Assembly (NCBI GenBank): GCA_018268835.1 | Contig: JAFDVU010000050.1 | Span: forward strand, 1 to 39,569 | Direction: 5' to 3' | Length of the DNA: 39,569 bases | From: Acidobacteriota bacterium | GTDB lineage: Bacteria > Acidobacteriota > Terriglobia > Bryobacterales > Bryobacteraceae | Part shown: piece after piece, positions 8,045 to 15,158 of the stretch | Position numbering within the stretch: the first letter of the stretch is position 1 | Layout of the letters: each line of letters starts with the position of its first letter | Made by a program: the position numbers and the translations under genes | The notes under the pieces: model-generated | What the model was told of the DNA's origin: nothing | Seen by the model: the letters and a program-made list of their open reading frames with translations, nothing else | The model's database searches: none

Positions 8045-8418
8045 CTCGTTATCCGAACCTGGATGAGGCCATCGCAGTGCATGCGCGAGTCATCGCGCGA
8101 TTCGGCGGATCGCTCGGCATTCGCGATCGGGGTGCGCTTGAATCGGCACTTGCCCGGCCACAGACCGGCTACTACAACGATCTGATCGAAGAGGCCGCGG
8201 CCCTGTGGGAAAGCCTCTCGCAGAACCACCCGTTCATCGATGGCAACAAACGCATGGCCATCGTCATCACCGCGGCGTTCCTGCGCGTCAACGGCTACCG
8301 CCTCCAGTTCGACGACCTGGAGGCCTACAACTACCTCATCGGGTTGTACGCGGAAGGCCGCTTCCGGTTCGACGAACTTGCGCAGTGGCTCCGCTCGCAC
8401 ACCACCCTCGCCGGGTAG
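8041..8418 (+). CDS. doc: Doc/Fic family (death-on-curing) toxin
   Basis: This 125-residue single-domain protein has the Doc signature HPFIDGNKR (His63 to Arg71). Doc has Lys where classical Fic AMP-transferases have Gly (HxFx[D/N]GNGR). In the phage P1 prototype this form phosphorylates EF-Tu and arrests translation. The N-terminal LDEAIAVHARVIARFGG and the segment GIRDRGALESALARPQ are also typical of chromosomal death-on-curing proteins. The length matches Doc (about 126 residues). The GTG start overlaps the antitoxin stop and translation is probably coupled. All expected motif residues are present, so the toxin looks intact. EF-Tu as target is by analogy only. Confidence 0.92.
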   Translation: MTRYPNLDEAIAVHARVIARFGGSLGIRDRGALESALARPQTGYYNDLIEEAAALWESLSQNHPFIDGNKRMAIVITAAFLRVNGYRLQFDDLEAYNYLIGLYAEGRFRFDELAQWLRSHTTLAG

Positions 8419-8424
8419 CCGGCG
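8409..8424. terminator. GC hairpin between convergent doc and S9 peptidase genes
   Basis: CGCCGG-GTAG-CCGGCG is a perfect 6-bp stem with a tetraloop that includes the doc stop codon (TAG, 8416-8418) and lies in the 14-base gap between convergent genes. It has no T-tract, so it is at best a weak bidirectional terminator. Confidence 0.35.
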
Positions 8425-8432
8425 TTACCGCG

Positions 8433-10883
8433 TCAGTTCGCCGCCCCGCTTCCCGCGTTCTTCACGTACTTGTCCATCCACGCGGCCCGCTCCCACAGCA
8501 CGTGCTCGATCGTCTCCTTCCCCCGGTAGCCGTGCGCCTCGAACGGCAGAAACACCAGCCGCACGATTCCGCCGTTGCCCCGCACCGCCTGGTACATGCG
8601 GTCGCTCTGGATCGGGAACGTGCCGTCGTTGTCGTCCATCTCGCCGTGGATCATCAGCATCGGCGTCTTGATCTTGTCGGCGTACATGAAGGGCGACATC
8701 TTCAGGTACACGTCCGGCGCCTGCCACAACGTGCGCCGCTCGCTCTGGAAACCGAAAGGCGTCAGCGTGCGGTTGTGCGCCGCGCTTTCGGCGATCCCCG
8801 CCTTGAACAGGTCGCAGTGCGCCAGCAGGTTGCTGGTCATGAACCCGCCGTAGCTGTGCCCGCCCACCGCCACCCGGTTCGGATCCGTCACCCCCATCTC
8901 GGCGGCTTTGTCGATGGCCGCCTTCGCGTCGGCCACGATCTGGTCGATGTACGTGTTGTTCACCACGTCCGGATTCGCCCCCACCACCGGCATCGCCGCG
9001 TTGTCCAGCACCGCGTAGCCGTCCAGCGCGTGGAAGATCTGCGAGTAGCCCGTAACCTCCGTGAAGCGCTTCGACGAACCCGATACCTGCCCGGCCGTAG
9101 CCGCGTCGTTGAACTCCCGCGGATACGCCCAGATCAGCGTCGGCAGCCGCGTGCCCGCCTTGTAGTCCGGCGGCAGGTACAGCGTGAAGCTTAGCGGGAC
9201 GCCGTCGGGACGCTGGTACGTCACCAGTTGCTTCTTCACCTTGCGGAAAATCGGCTGCGGATCGGGGAAGTCCGTGATCGCGGTCAGTTTCCCCGCCGGC
9301 GTGCGCACGAAGTAGTTGGGCGGCTCCGCCGGACTCTCGCGCCGCGTCAGAATCTGTTCGCCGCGCGCGTCCAGGATCGCCACCAGTTCTTCGTAGTGAT
9401 CGTCGTCGCACTGGAACAGCCGCTCGCTCTGCCTGGTCGTCAGGTTGAACCGGTCCAGGAACGGATGGTCGCCCTTGGGTCCCGCGCCGGCCCCTTCCAG
9501 GAAGATCCGGTCGCCGTCCTGCATGATCACGCGGCCGCCCGCGGGCAGCGCCTTCGTCATCGGCGTACCCGGATCCCGATACCGGTCCTGCTGGTTGCGG
9601 CTCCACACCAGAATCGGCGCCGCTCCCGGATCGTCCACCTCCACGATGAAACCGCGTATGCGCCGCGACATGCGTTCGCTGTCCGATACCAGCGCGCGTC
9701 CGCCCTTCTCGAAGAAGCTCATGCCGGCGAATCGCTGCTCGGTCTTGTACACCTCGCGCGCCGTACCCGTGAACGGAGCCTGCAGCGCGACGATCCGATC
9801 GCGGAACGGAACCTGGTTCTTCAAATCTCCGCCGTCCAGCGCCTCCACCCACATCAGCGTCGCCGGCTCGGTGGGCCGCCACACGATGTTGCGCGGTCCC
9901 GTCGCCACCCCGTTGATCGGTACGCGATCCTCCAGCGGCTGGCTCGCCACTTTGTGCAGCACTTTGCCGGTGAAGTCCCAGATCTCGATCTCCTTGGGGA
10001 ATTGCCGCACGTCGTGGAGGTAGGAAAAAGGCCGGTGAATCGTCGTCACCAGCAGGTGCTTGCCGTCGGGCGAGATCCGCGCCGATTCGATGATTCCCGC
10101 CTTGCCCACCGGCGTGACCTTGCCCGCCGCCGCGTCCACCAGCGCGAGTTGGCTCGTTGCGTAATACTCGAACAGGTCCTCGTCGTGCGGATTCTGCAGC
10201 ATGTCTTCGTGGGTTACCACCGGCGCCGCGCCGCCCAGGCTCTGCTGCACGTGCGGACCCTGGGGCACCAGCGGCTCGGCCGGTGGCGCGCCGCGATTCG
10301 CCTTCACCATCGTGATCAGCAGGCTCTTGCCGTCCGGCATCCATTGCACGTCGCTGGGACCGCCGCCCGCGCCGCCGCGTCCGCCGCCCGCCATCGCCGG
10401 CGGCGCCATCACCTGGTTCACGCGCACACCTTCGACTCGGTGCGTCCGGCCCGCCGTATCCCCGATCCAAAGTTCGATCCCGCTCGCCGTCGTATTGGTA
10501 AACGCGAAACGGCTCGCGTCCGGACTCCAGCGGACGCTTCCCAGCTTCGGATTCGCCGGCAGCGCGACCTTGACCAGCGTCCCCGCCGGCAGCTTGCGCA
10601 GCGTCAGCGAACTGTTGAACGTGGCGTTGTGCAACCCGTTCGTCCGCGGATTGATGCGCAGTCCGGCCAGCCGCAACATGGGCTGCGCCAGTTCGGCGAT
10701 GGGAGGATAGCGCACCGGCTGACCCTGCACCGCGAACGTCCGGGCGGGGTTCACCGTGAGCGTCGGAGTGGGCGGAGCGTTGAGCGCGTCCAGGATCGCC
10801 TGCGACGGCTTCTGGTACAGTTCCGCGCCGCTGACGGCGAGGGCCGCCGGCACCAGGAATAGAACGGCTCTGGCGAATTTCAT
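8433..10883 (-). CDS. Secreted S9-family (prolyl oligopeptidase type, glutamyl-endopeptidase-like) serine peptidase
   Basis: This 816-residue exported peptidase has a signal peptide (MKFARAVLFLVPAALAVSGA), an N-terminal beta-propeller region (about 100-560, with repeated strands such as KLGSVRWSPDASRFAFT and VQWMPDGKSLLITM) and a C-terminal alpha/beta hydrolase domain. Catalytic residues are Ser677 in GGHSYGGF, Asp750/751 in IHGEMDDN and His784 in PFEAHGY. The layout and the GEMDDNDGTFPIQSDR segment resemble the S9 subgroup of plastid-type glutamyl endopeptidases more than classical prolyl oligopeptidase; the cleavage specificity is inferred. A Gly/Arg tract (GGGRGGAGGG) is inserted between propeller strands. 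The gene is convergent with doc, and an extended -10 lies seven bases before its ATG. Confidence 0.93.
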   Translation of the reverse strand: MKFARAVLFLVPAALAVSGAELYQKPSQAILDALNAPPTPTLTVNPARTFAVQGQPVRYPPIAELAQPMLRLAGLRINPRTNGLHNATFNSSLTLRKLPAGTLVKVALPANPKLGSVRWSPDASRFAFTNTTASGIELWIGDTAGRTHRVEGVRVNQVMAPPAMAGGGRGGAGGGPSDVQWMPDGKSLLITMVKANRGAPPAEPLVPQGPHVQQSLGGAAPVVTHEDMLQNPHDEDLFEYYATSQLALVDAAAGKVTPVGKAGIIESARISPDGKHLLVTTIHRPFSYLHDVRQFPKEIEIWDFTGKVLHKVASQPLEDRVPINGVATGPRNIVWRPTEPATLMWVEALDGGDLKNQVPFRDRIVALQAPFTGTAREVYKTEQRFAGMSFFEKGGRALVSDSERMSRRIRGFIVEVDDPGAAPILVWSRNQQDRYRDPGTPMTKALPAGGRVIMQDGDRIFLEGAGAGPKGDHPFLDRFNLTTRQSERLFQCDDDHYEELVAILDARGEQILTRRESPAEPPNYFVRTPAGKLTAITDFPDPQPIFRKVKKQLVTYQRPDGVPLSFTLYLPPDYKAGTRLPTLIWAYPREFNDAATAGQVSGSSKRFTEVTGYSQIFHALDGYAVLDNAAMPVVGANPDVVNNTYIDQIVADAKAAIDKAAEMGVTDPNRVAVGGHSYGGFMTSNLLAHCDLFKAGIAESAAHNRTLTPFGFQSERRTLWQAPDVYLKMSPFMYADKIKTPMLMIHGEMDDNDGTFPIQSDRMYQAVRGNGGIVRLVFLPFEAHGYRGKETIEHVLWERAAWMDKYVKNAGSGAAN

Positions 10884-10890
10884 AGGTGCC

Positions 10891-10899
10891 AGAGTAGCA
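10891..10899 (-). promoter_or_regulatory. Extended -10 element (TGC-TACTCT) seven bases before the S9 peptidase start
   Basis: On the minus strand this reads TGCTACTCT, then GGCACCT, then ATG. There is no ribosome binding site, so a leaderless transcript is likely. It is part of the recurrent CTGCTAnnCT motif. Confidence 0.5.
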
Positions 10900-10922
10900 G
10901 ACCGCGGGGCGGGAAGATCCGC

Positions 10923-12539
10923 CTATCGCGCCAGGCGCAGGATCGCCGTCGCGATTACCGAGAACGCGTTGGCCAGCGCGGTTTTGTCCGACGCCTGCAC
11001 ATAGATGCCCGAGGGCTGCGTGTTCTTGTAGCAGCTGAATCCGTTGACGCTGCAGCCTTGCACGTTGGCCAGTTTCTGCAGCAGCCCGTAATCGGTCCCG
11101 CCGTTCCCCGTGTAGCCCACGGTATAGATCGTGATCGACATCGGCCCGCCGGTATCGCCAGGCCGGTTGGCATAATTCGCGTCGCTGCGGATGGCTTCCG
11201 CCACGTTGTCCGCATCGTTCCACGAAGCCAGGCCCCACTGGTAGGCGCTGGTCGGGTTCGTCGTGGAGAACGCCGTCCCGTTGTAGATGCTGGTCAGGTT
11301 GGGATTGTTCACGATCGCCGAGATCTTGTAACCGTTCCCGTTGGGTCCGAGACTGTAGCCGTACTTGTCGAAGGACGGAATCTTGGAAAGGTTCGACAGC
11401 GGATTCCACCCGCTGGTGTTGCAGCTCTTCTCCGGCGTCGTCGGAACCGGCGCCACATAATCGCCGCTGGGATTGGCCATGTACCACGCCGAAGTGTGCG
11501 CCGCGTTCGTGTCGAGGCTCGCCAGTTGGTAGAGGCCCCAAGACGAGGTGTAGGGCGGGTTGCCGCCGCCCGAACCCTGAACCACGTACCCGTACATCGG
11601 ATTCGTCGGCGTCGCCGTGTCCGTGGCGTAGAGGCAGCCGCTTCCGGAGCTGATTGCCGAGTTCGAATTGCGGTTGAGGTACGTCGGGACGGAGGAAGGC
11701 ACACCGTCCGTGAACAGGACGATGGCGTTGGTCCGCGTGTCGGCGCCATTGGCCTGCAGGTCTCTCATGTGTGCCTTCTGTAACTCGATGTAGGCCAACG
11801 CCAGCGCCTCGCCCATCGCCGTGCCGCCGCCGGCCTTCACCTTTGCGATCTGATTCACCATGTCCGTGGCGCTTCCGTCCTGGAACGTGTTGTTGGGGCC
11901 GCCCAGGCCGGTCGGCGATATCGAAGCCGGCCAGGGACTGGTCGGGTAACCGACCACCGCGCTGCCGCTGAAGACCACCAGGCCCAGTTCGTCGTACCCT
12001 TCCGTGAACTGCTGCGTAAAGCCCTGCGCATACTGCACTAGGTCGGCGATCACCGTGCTCCCCGCGCCGTCGGATGTGTTCATCGAACCCGAGCGGTCGA
12101 TCACCAGTTCGATGCGCGCATCGCGGCGCGTCGCGGTTGCCGTCGCGGAAACCGTGGCCGAGTTCTGGTGAATGATGCGCAGAAAGATCAGCGGCACCGT
12201 CGCCGAGGCCGAAACTGTCACCGTCTTGGTCGTGCCCGTCGAAACCGTCACGTTGGAGGTGAGGTTGTACGAGCCCCAAAAACCGCCTTGGCCAACCCGG
12301 AAGTTGGCGTTCAGAAACTCGTTGGCGATATCGGTCGCGTTGGCGTTGGTGCTGAGCAGGCGTCCCGTGCCCAGCGCCGCCCCGTCGACGGCGGCCGACA
12401 GTTCCGTCTGCACGATGTAGCACACGGTCCCGTCAATCCCCAGCCCGACCAGGGGAGCCAGAAATACGGGCAACGCGATACTCGTCAGCACCATCAGGCT
12501 GCCGCGTTGGCCCCGCCTCGATTTCATCCGCAGCATCAT
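10923..12539 (-). CDS. TadG-like pilus-assembly protein with von Willebrand factor A domain
   Basis: This 538-residue membrane-anchored protein has an N-terminal Tad-type segment with one hydrophobic helix (about 13-36: GSLMVLTSIALPVFLAPLVG). Next comes a helix with the 'VQTELSAAVDGAALGTGRLL' pattern of TadE/TadG proteins. A large VWA domain starts near residue 141; its metal-ion-dependent adhesion motif is intact as Asp148-Arg-Ser150-Gly-Ser152 (IDRSGSM). The VWA domain carries long insertions rich in Asn, Gly and Ser, and presumably faces the exterior. It is the last gene of a three-gene operon (53-base gap upstream). The longer frame starts with a TTG at 12551. The ATG at 12539 (or 12536) was preferred because AGAGG lies 4 to 7 bases before it. 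A role in surface attachment is inferred from the family. Confidence 0.88.
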   Translation of the reverse strand: MMLRMKSRRGQRGSLMVLTSIALPVFLAPLVGLGIDGTVCYIVQTELSAAVDGAALGTGRLLSTNANATDIANEFLNANFRVGQGGFWGSYNLTSNVTVSTGTTKTVTVSASATVPLIFLRIIHQNSATVSATATATRRDARIELVIDRSGSMNTSDGAGSTVIADLVQYAQGFTQQFTEGYDELGLVVFSGSAVVGYPTSPWPASISPTGLGGPNNTFQDGSATDMVNQIAKVKAGGGTAMGEALALAYIELQKAHMRDLQANGADTRTNAIVLFTDGVPSSVPTYLNRNSNSAISSGSGCLYATDTATPTNPMYGYVVQGSGGGNPPYTSSWGLYQLASLDTNAAHTSAWYMANPSGDYVAPVPTTPEKSCNTSGWNPLSNLSKIPSFDKYGYSLGPNGNGYKISAIVNNPNLTSIYNGTAFSTTNPTSAYQWGLASWNDADNVAEAIRSDANYANRPGDTGGPMSITIYTVGYTGNGGTDYGLLQKLANVQGCSVNGFSCYKNTQPSGIYVQASDKTALANAFSVIATAILRLAR

Positions 12540-12604
12540 ACGACCTCTCAAGTCCTTCTCATCCGGAGAACGTCCTCAGGCGTTCCCCACTTCGCGCCGC
12601 CGGT

Positions 12605-13252
12605 TCAAAAATAAACCTGAGCGTACGTATTTGTGCCCGAGCTGAAAGGCGGCATGTGGAATCCCCTGGCGGACGCTTCCGCCACGTACACCACCTGTCC
12701 CGACGGCAGCCCGGTGCCGGTTGTGGAATTCCATGGATTGATCGCGGTGATCGTAGCCACGTCGCTGGAATTCGTCACCTGGTTGTTCAGCGTAATCGAC
12801 CCGTCCGTGGCCACGATCGCCGCCGGCGGCGTGCCGAGATTGCTCGCCCGCAGCGTGTTGTTGCCGACCACCAGCCGCTTGGAGAACACCCACTTGGTGT
12901 AGTTCGTGCAACCCGACGGATTCCCGTTCGCATCCACTTTGCCGGCCTGCTGGCACGCGCTCACATCCACGTACCGTACGGTCGAGAGTATGACCACCGC
13001 GTTCCCCGTGCCCGCCGTTGTCTTCAGTCCCAGGCTGCCCGCGACCGCCACCAGTACCTGCTGATTCCCCAGTAGCGTGAAATCGATGTATCGCGCGTAC
13101 ATGTGCCCGGCGTCGCGCGCCAACTGCACCGTCTCCAACTGGAGGTGCATGTTCAACCCGATGCCGATCACTCCCAACATCATGGGGATGAAGACCAGCA
13201 GCAGGAAGGCGAGTTCGACGTATGCAACGCCGCGTTGGGTCTTTCGTCTCAT
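12605..13252 (-). CDS. TadE-like pilus-assembly/pseudopilin protein
   Basis: This 215-residue protein starts with a short basic stretch and the TadE signature RGVAYVELAFLLLVFIPMM, including the Glu at position 5 of the hydrophobic segment that marks prepilin-like processing. One transmembrane helix (about 12-32) is followed by LQLETVQLARDAGHMYARYI and a large extracytoplasmic domain with two cysteines (CQQAGK, SGCTNY) that could form a disulfide. It is the middle gene of the three-gene operon, 35 bases after the first gene. GGAG six bases before the ATG supports the start. TadE-type proteins are minor pseudopilins of the tight-adherence pilus. No TadA ATPase, secretin or peptidase gene is nearby. 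Confidence 0.85.
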   Translation of the reverse strand: MRRKTQRGVAYVELAFLLLVFIPMMLGVIGIGLNMHLQLETVQLARDAGHMYARYIDFTLLGNQQVLVAVAGSLGLKTTAGTGNAVVILSTVRYVDVSACQQAGKVDANGNPSGCTNYTKWVFSKRLVVGNNTLRASNLGTPPAAIVATDGSITLNNQVTNSSDVATITAINPWNSTTGTGLPSGQVVYVAEASARGFHMPPFSSGTNTYAQVYF

Positions 13253-13287
13253 AGTTCACTCCGAAAACAGCCTGGCCGCGACCTCCC

Positions 13288-13848
13288 CTACGGCGCCGTT
13301 CCGATCGGCGGGACATCTCCGGAAGGCTCGATCCGGTCCGCCGAAACTACCGTGATCAGGGCCGGATTGTTATCCACCGGTATGAACAGCCCGTAAATGC
13401 GCGGCATCAGGGCGCCCACCGGGTAAGCCGACACCGAAACCTGCATGAGGTTGCCGGGCGCGTTACCGTTGGCTTGCGTGGACACGTCGGTTACGCCGCT
13501 CGGCGAACTGCTGTCCTGTGCCAGGTAATGCACCTGGATATAGGCCCTGCCGGAGGTTCCCGACAGCAGTCCCAGGGCCGTGTTCTGCACGACGTCCTTG
13601 ACCATCTGCGTCAGCGTCTCGCTGGCTGCCGTGGCCTGCGTTCCGGTGATCGTAATGCCTGTGCGCACTCCGTTTCGTACCGCGCTCTGCAGCGTCGCTT
13701 TGACAAAAATCGACCACGACGCGTCGCACAGTACCGTGATCACTGCCAGGTAGGGGATCAGCGACAGCGCGAATTCGATCGTCTCCGAACCTCTCCGGCG
13801 GCGTTTCGGCGCAGCGATACCGGCCCCCGAATGCCCTGTTGGCTTCAT
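13288..13848 (-). CDS. TadE-like protein, first gene of the Tad operon
   Basis: This 186-residue protein has a basic N-terminus (PKRRRRGSETIEFALSLIPY) with the TadE pattern of Glu-x-x-x-Glu just before and within the hydrophobic helix (about 21-44). The segment FVKATLQSAVRNGVRTGI and an exported C-terminal domain follow. Compared with the middle protein it is shorter and lacks the disulfide pair. The start is supported by AGAGGAA six bases before the ATG. It heads the minus-strand operon with two further Tad-like genes, which suggests a heteromeric surface structure of two TadE-like proteins plus a TadG-VWA protein. Confidence 0.84.
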   Translation of the reverse strand: MKPTGHSGAGIAAPKRRRRGSETIEFALSLIPYLAVITVLCDASWSIFVKATLQSAVRNGVRTGITITGTQATAASETLTQMVKDVVQNTALGLLSGTSGRAYIQVHYLAQDSSSPSGVTDVSTQANGNAPGNLMQVSVSAYPVGALMPRIYGLFIPVDNNPALITVVSADRIEPSGDVPPIGTAP

Positions 13849-14068
13849 ACGAAGTTCCTCTAGTGACCGGGAGAGCCGAAAGGGGGTGTATTTCTTTACG
13901 CCTGCTATCCAAAAGCAGTACCGGAAGTTCTATGCCGCGGGCAAACCCGGAACCGGAGGATTCCTGATCGCTCTCGTATCGGAATACCGCTTGCTGACGC
14001 GCGCGGCTCCGATCGCAGCCGTCCAGCCTCAAATGCGTGACCGAACTTGTAGCTGGAATCCGCCGCCC

Positions 14069-15034
14069 TCACATGGCCAGTTTCTTGCGCGCGAAGGGAC
14101 GCGCGAACGCCGCCGGCGGATTGTGCGCCAGCGCCAGCGAGTAGGCTTTGCGATACATCCCGGTGGCCTGCTCCTTCTTGCCCTGCCGCTCCAGCGCCAT
14201 GCCGAGCAGGCAGTGGTAGAACGGATCGTTCTGGTTGCCCGGCAGGGAGAGCGCCCGGGTCAAATCGGCCTCGGCCCTGGCGAAATCCCCCGTGTAGAGC
14301 GCCACGTAGCCCGTCAGGTACGGGAAGAAGCGCTCCTGCTGCGCCGCCATCACCGGATCGCCGTCCAGCAGTTTGCGCGCCGCCGCAACATGCTTTTCAG
14401 CCTCGGCCCGGTTGCCGCGCCGTGCCGCGATGCGCCCCAGCGCGTGCTCCAGGCGATACTCCCACAGGCTCCGCGGATGCGTCTGGTTGCCCGGTTCCTT
14501 CAACCCCATCGCGGCGCCCTTGCGATACCAGGTTTCGGCGCTCTCCAGGTCGCCTGAGTCGATGCAGACGCGCGCCGCTTCGTTGGCCATCTCGCCTTCC
14601 TGATAGAACGCATTCTGCGGCTCGGCCTGCTCACGCGTGACCCAGTAGTCGATCACTCTCTGCTCGTACTTCACCGCGTTGCCGCAGTCTCCGTCGAACG
14701 CATACGACATCGCCATGGAACGCTCGGCGTTGGCCTTCATCGCCGGCTGTGCGGCGGAATCGATCGCCGCCTGAAACACCTTGCGCGCTTCGGCGGTGTG
14801 GCCCAGCACGTCGAGCAGGTTCGCCGCGCCCGGCGAAGCCGGATTCGCCGCCAGTTCGCGGCGGACCGCGTCCAGCGCCTCGGAGTCTTTCCCCTCGCGA
14901 ATCGCCTGCTGCGCCGCGCGCAATTCCGCCGATTGCGGCCCGCGCCCGCCCATTCCCGGCGGCATCCCTTGCGGCGGCTGAGCACAAAGAGTCCCGGCCG
15001 CAAACAGGGCGGCGGTCCAAACAAGACTTGTCAT
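14069..15034 (-). CDS. Secreted tetratricopeptide-repeat protein
   Basis: This 321-residue protein has a signal peptide (MTSLVWTAALFAAGTLCAQ), a short Pro/Gly/Met/Arg-rich stretch (PPQGMPPGMGGRGPQ) and then helical repeats of the TPR type. The clearest repeat units are AQQAIREGKDSEALDAVRRE, ESAETWYRKGAAMGL, LTGYVALYTGDFARAEADLT and YHCLLGMALERQGKKEQAT. It probably mediates protein-protein contacts in the periplasm or at the cell surface; no enzymatic motif is seen. The start is ATG 15034, preceded by a -10-like CATAAT with a seven-base gap and no Shine-Dalgarno. It is divergent from the CHRD gene (123 bases between starts). Confidence 0.82.
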   Translation of the reverse strand: MTSLVWTAALFAAGTLCAQPPQGMPPGMGGRGPQSAELRAAQQAIREGKDSEALDAVRRELAANPASPGAANLLDVLGHTAEARKVFQAAIDSAAQPAMKANAERSMAMSYAFDGDCGNAVKYEQRVIDYWVTREQAEPQNAFYQEGEMANEAARVCIDSGDLESAETWYRKGAAMGLKEPGNQTHPRSLWEYRLEHALGRIAARRGNRAEAEKHVAAARKLLDGDPVMAAQQERFFPYLTGYVALYTGDFARAEADLTRALSLPGNQNDPFYHCLLGMALERQGKKEQATGMYRKAYSLALAHNPPAAFARPFARKKLAM

Positions 15035-15041
15035 GACGGCG

Positions 15042-15047
15042 ATTATG
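15042..15047 (-). promoter_or_regulatory. -10-like CATAAT seven bases before the TPR gene
   Basis: On the minus strand this reads CATAAT, CGCCGTC, ATG. It matches the -10 consensus at five of six positions. The spacing suggests a leaderless transcript. Confidence 0.45.
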
Positions 15048-15092
15048 TTGGCACGTGAGCGGCGGTGTCAAGGCACTGCGGGAGCGCGGTCG

Positions 15093-15120
15093 TTGTGCGG
15101 GAAAGTACCAATTGTAAAAT
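15093..15120 (+). promoter_or_regulatory. Candidate sigma-70 promoter of the CHRD gene
   Basis: TTGTGC (15093-15098) and TAAAAT (15115-15120) are separated by 16 bp, giving a leader of about 32 bases. GGAG at 15149-15152 is the ribosome binding site. This is one of the few classical two-hexamer promoters visible in the window. Confidence 0.5.
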
Positions 15121-15158
15121 CTCCCCCGGCCGTGACGCGGGACGCGCCGGAGTTGGAT

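Noticed and set aside
8425..12423. Very long open frame (over 1300 codons) on the minus strand spanning two genes
   Set aside because: It is out of frame with the S9 peptidase and TadG-VWA genes, both of which have clear domains, starts and motifs. Its own translation is low-complexity Arg/Gly/Ala, as expected from GC-rich codon shadows.
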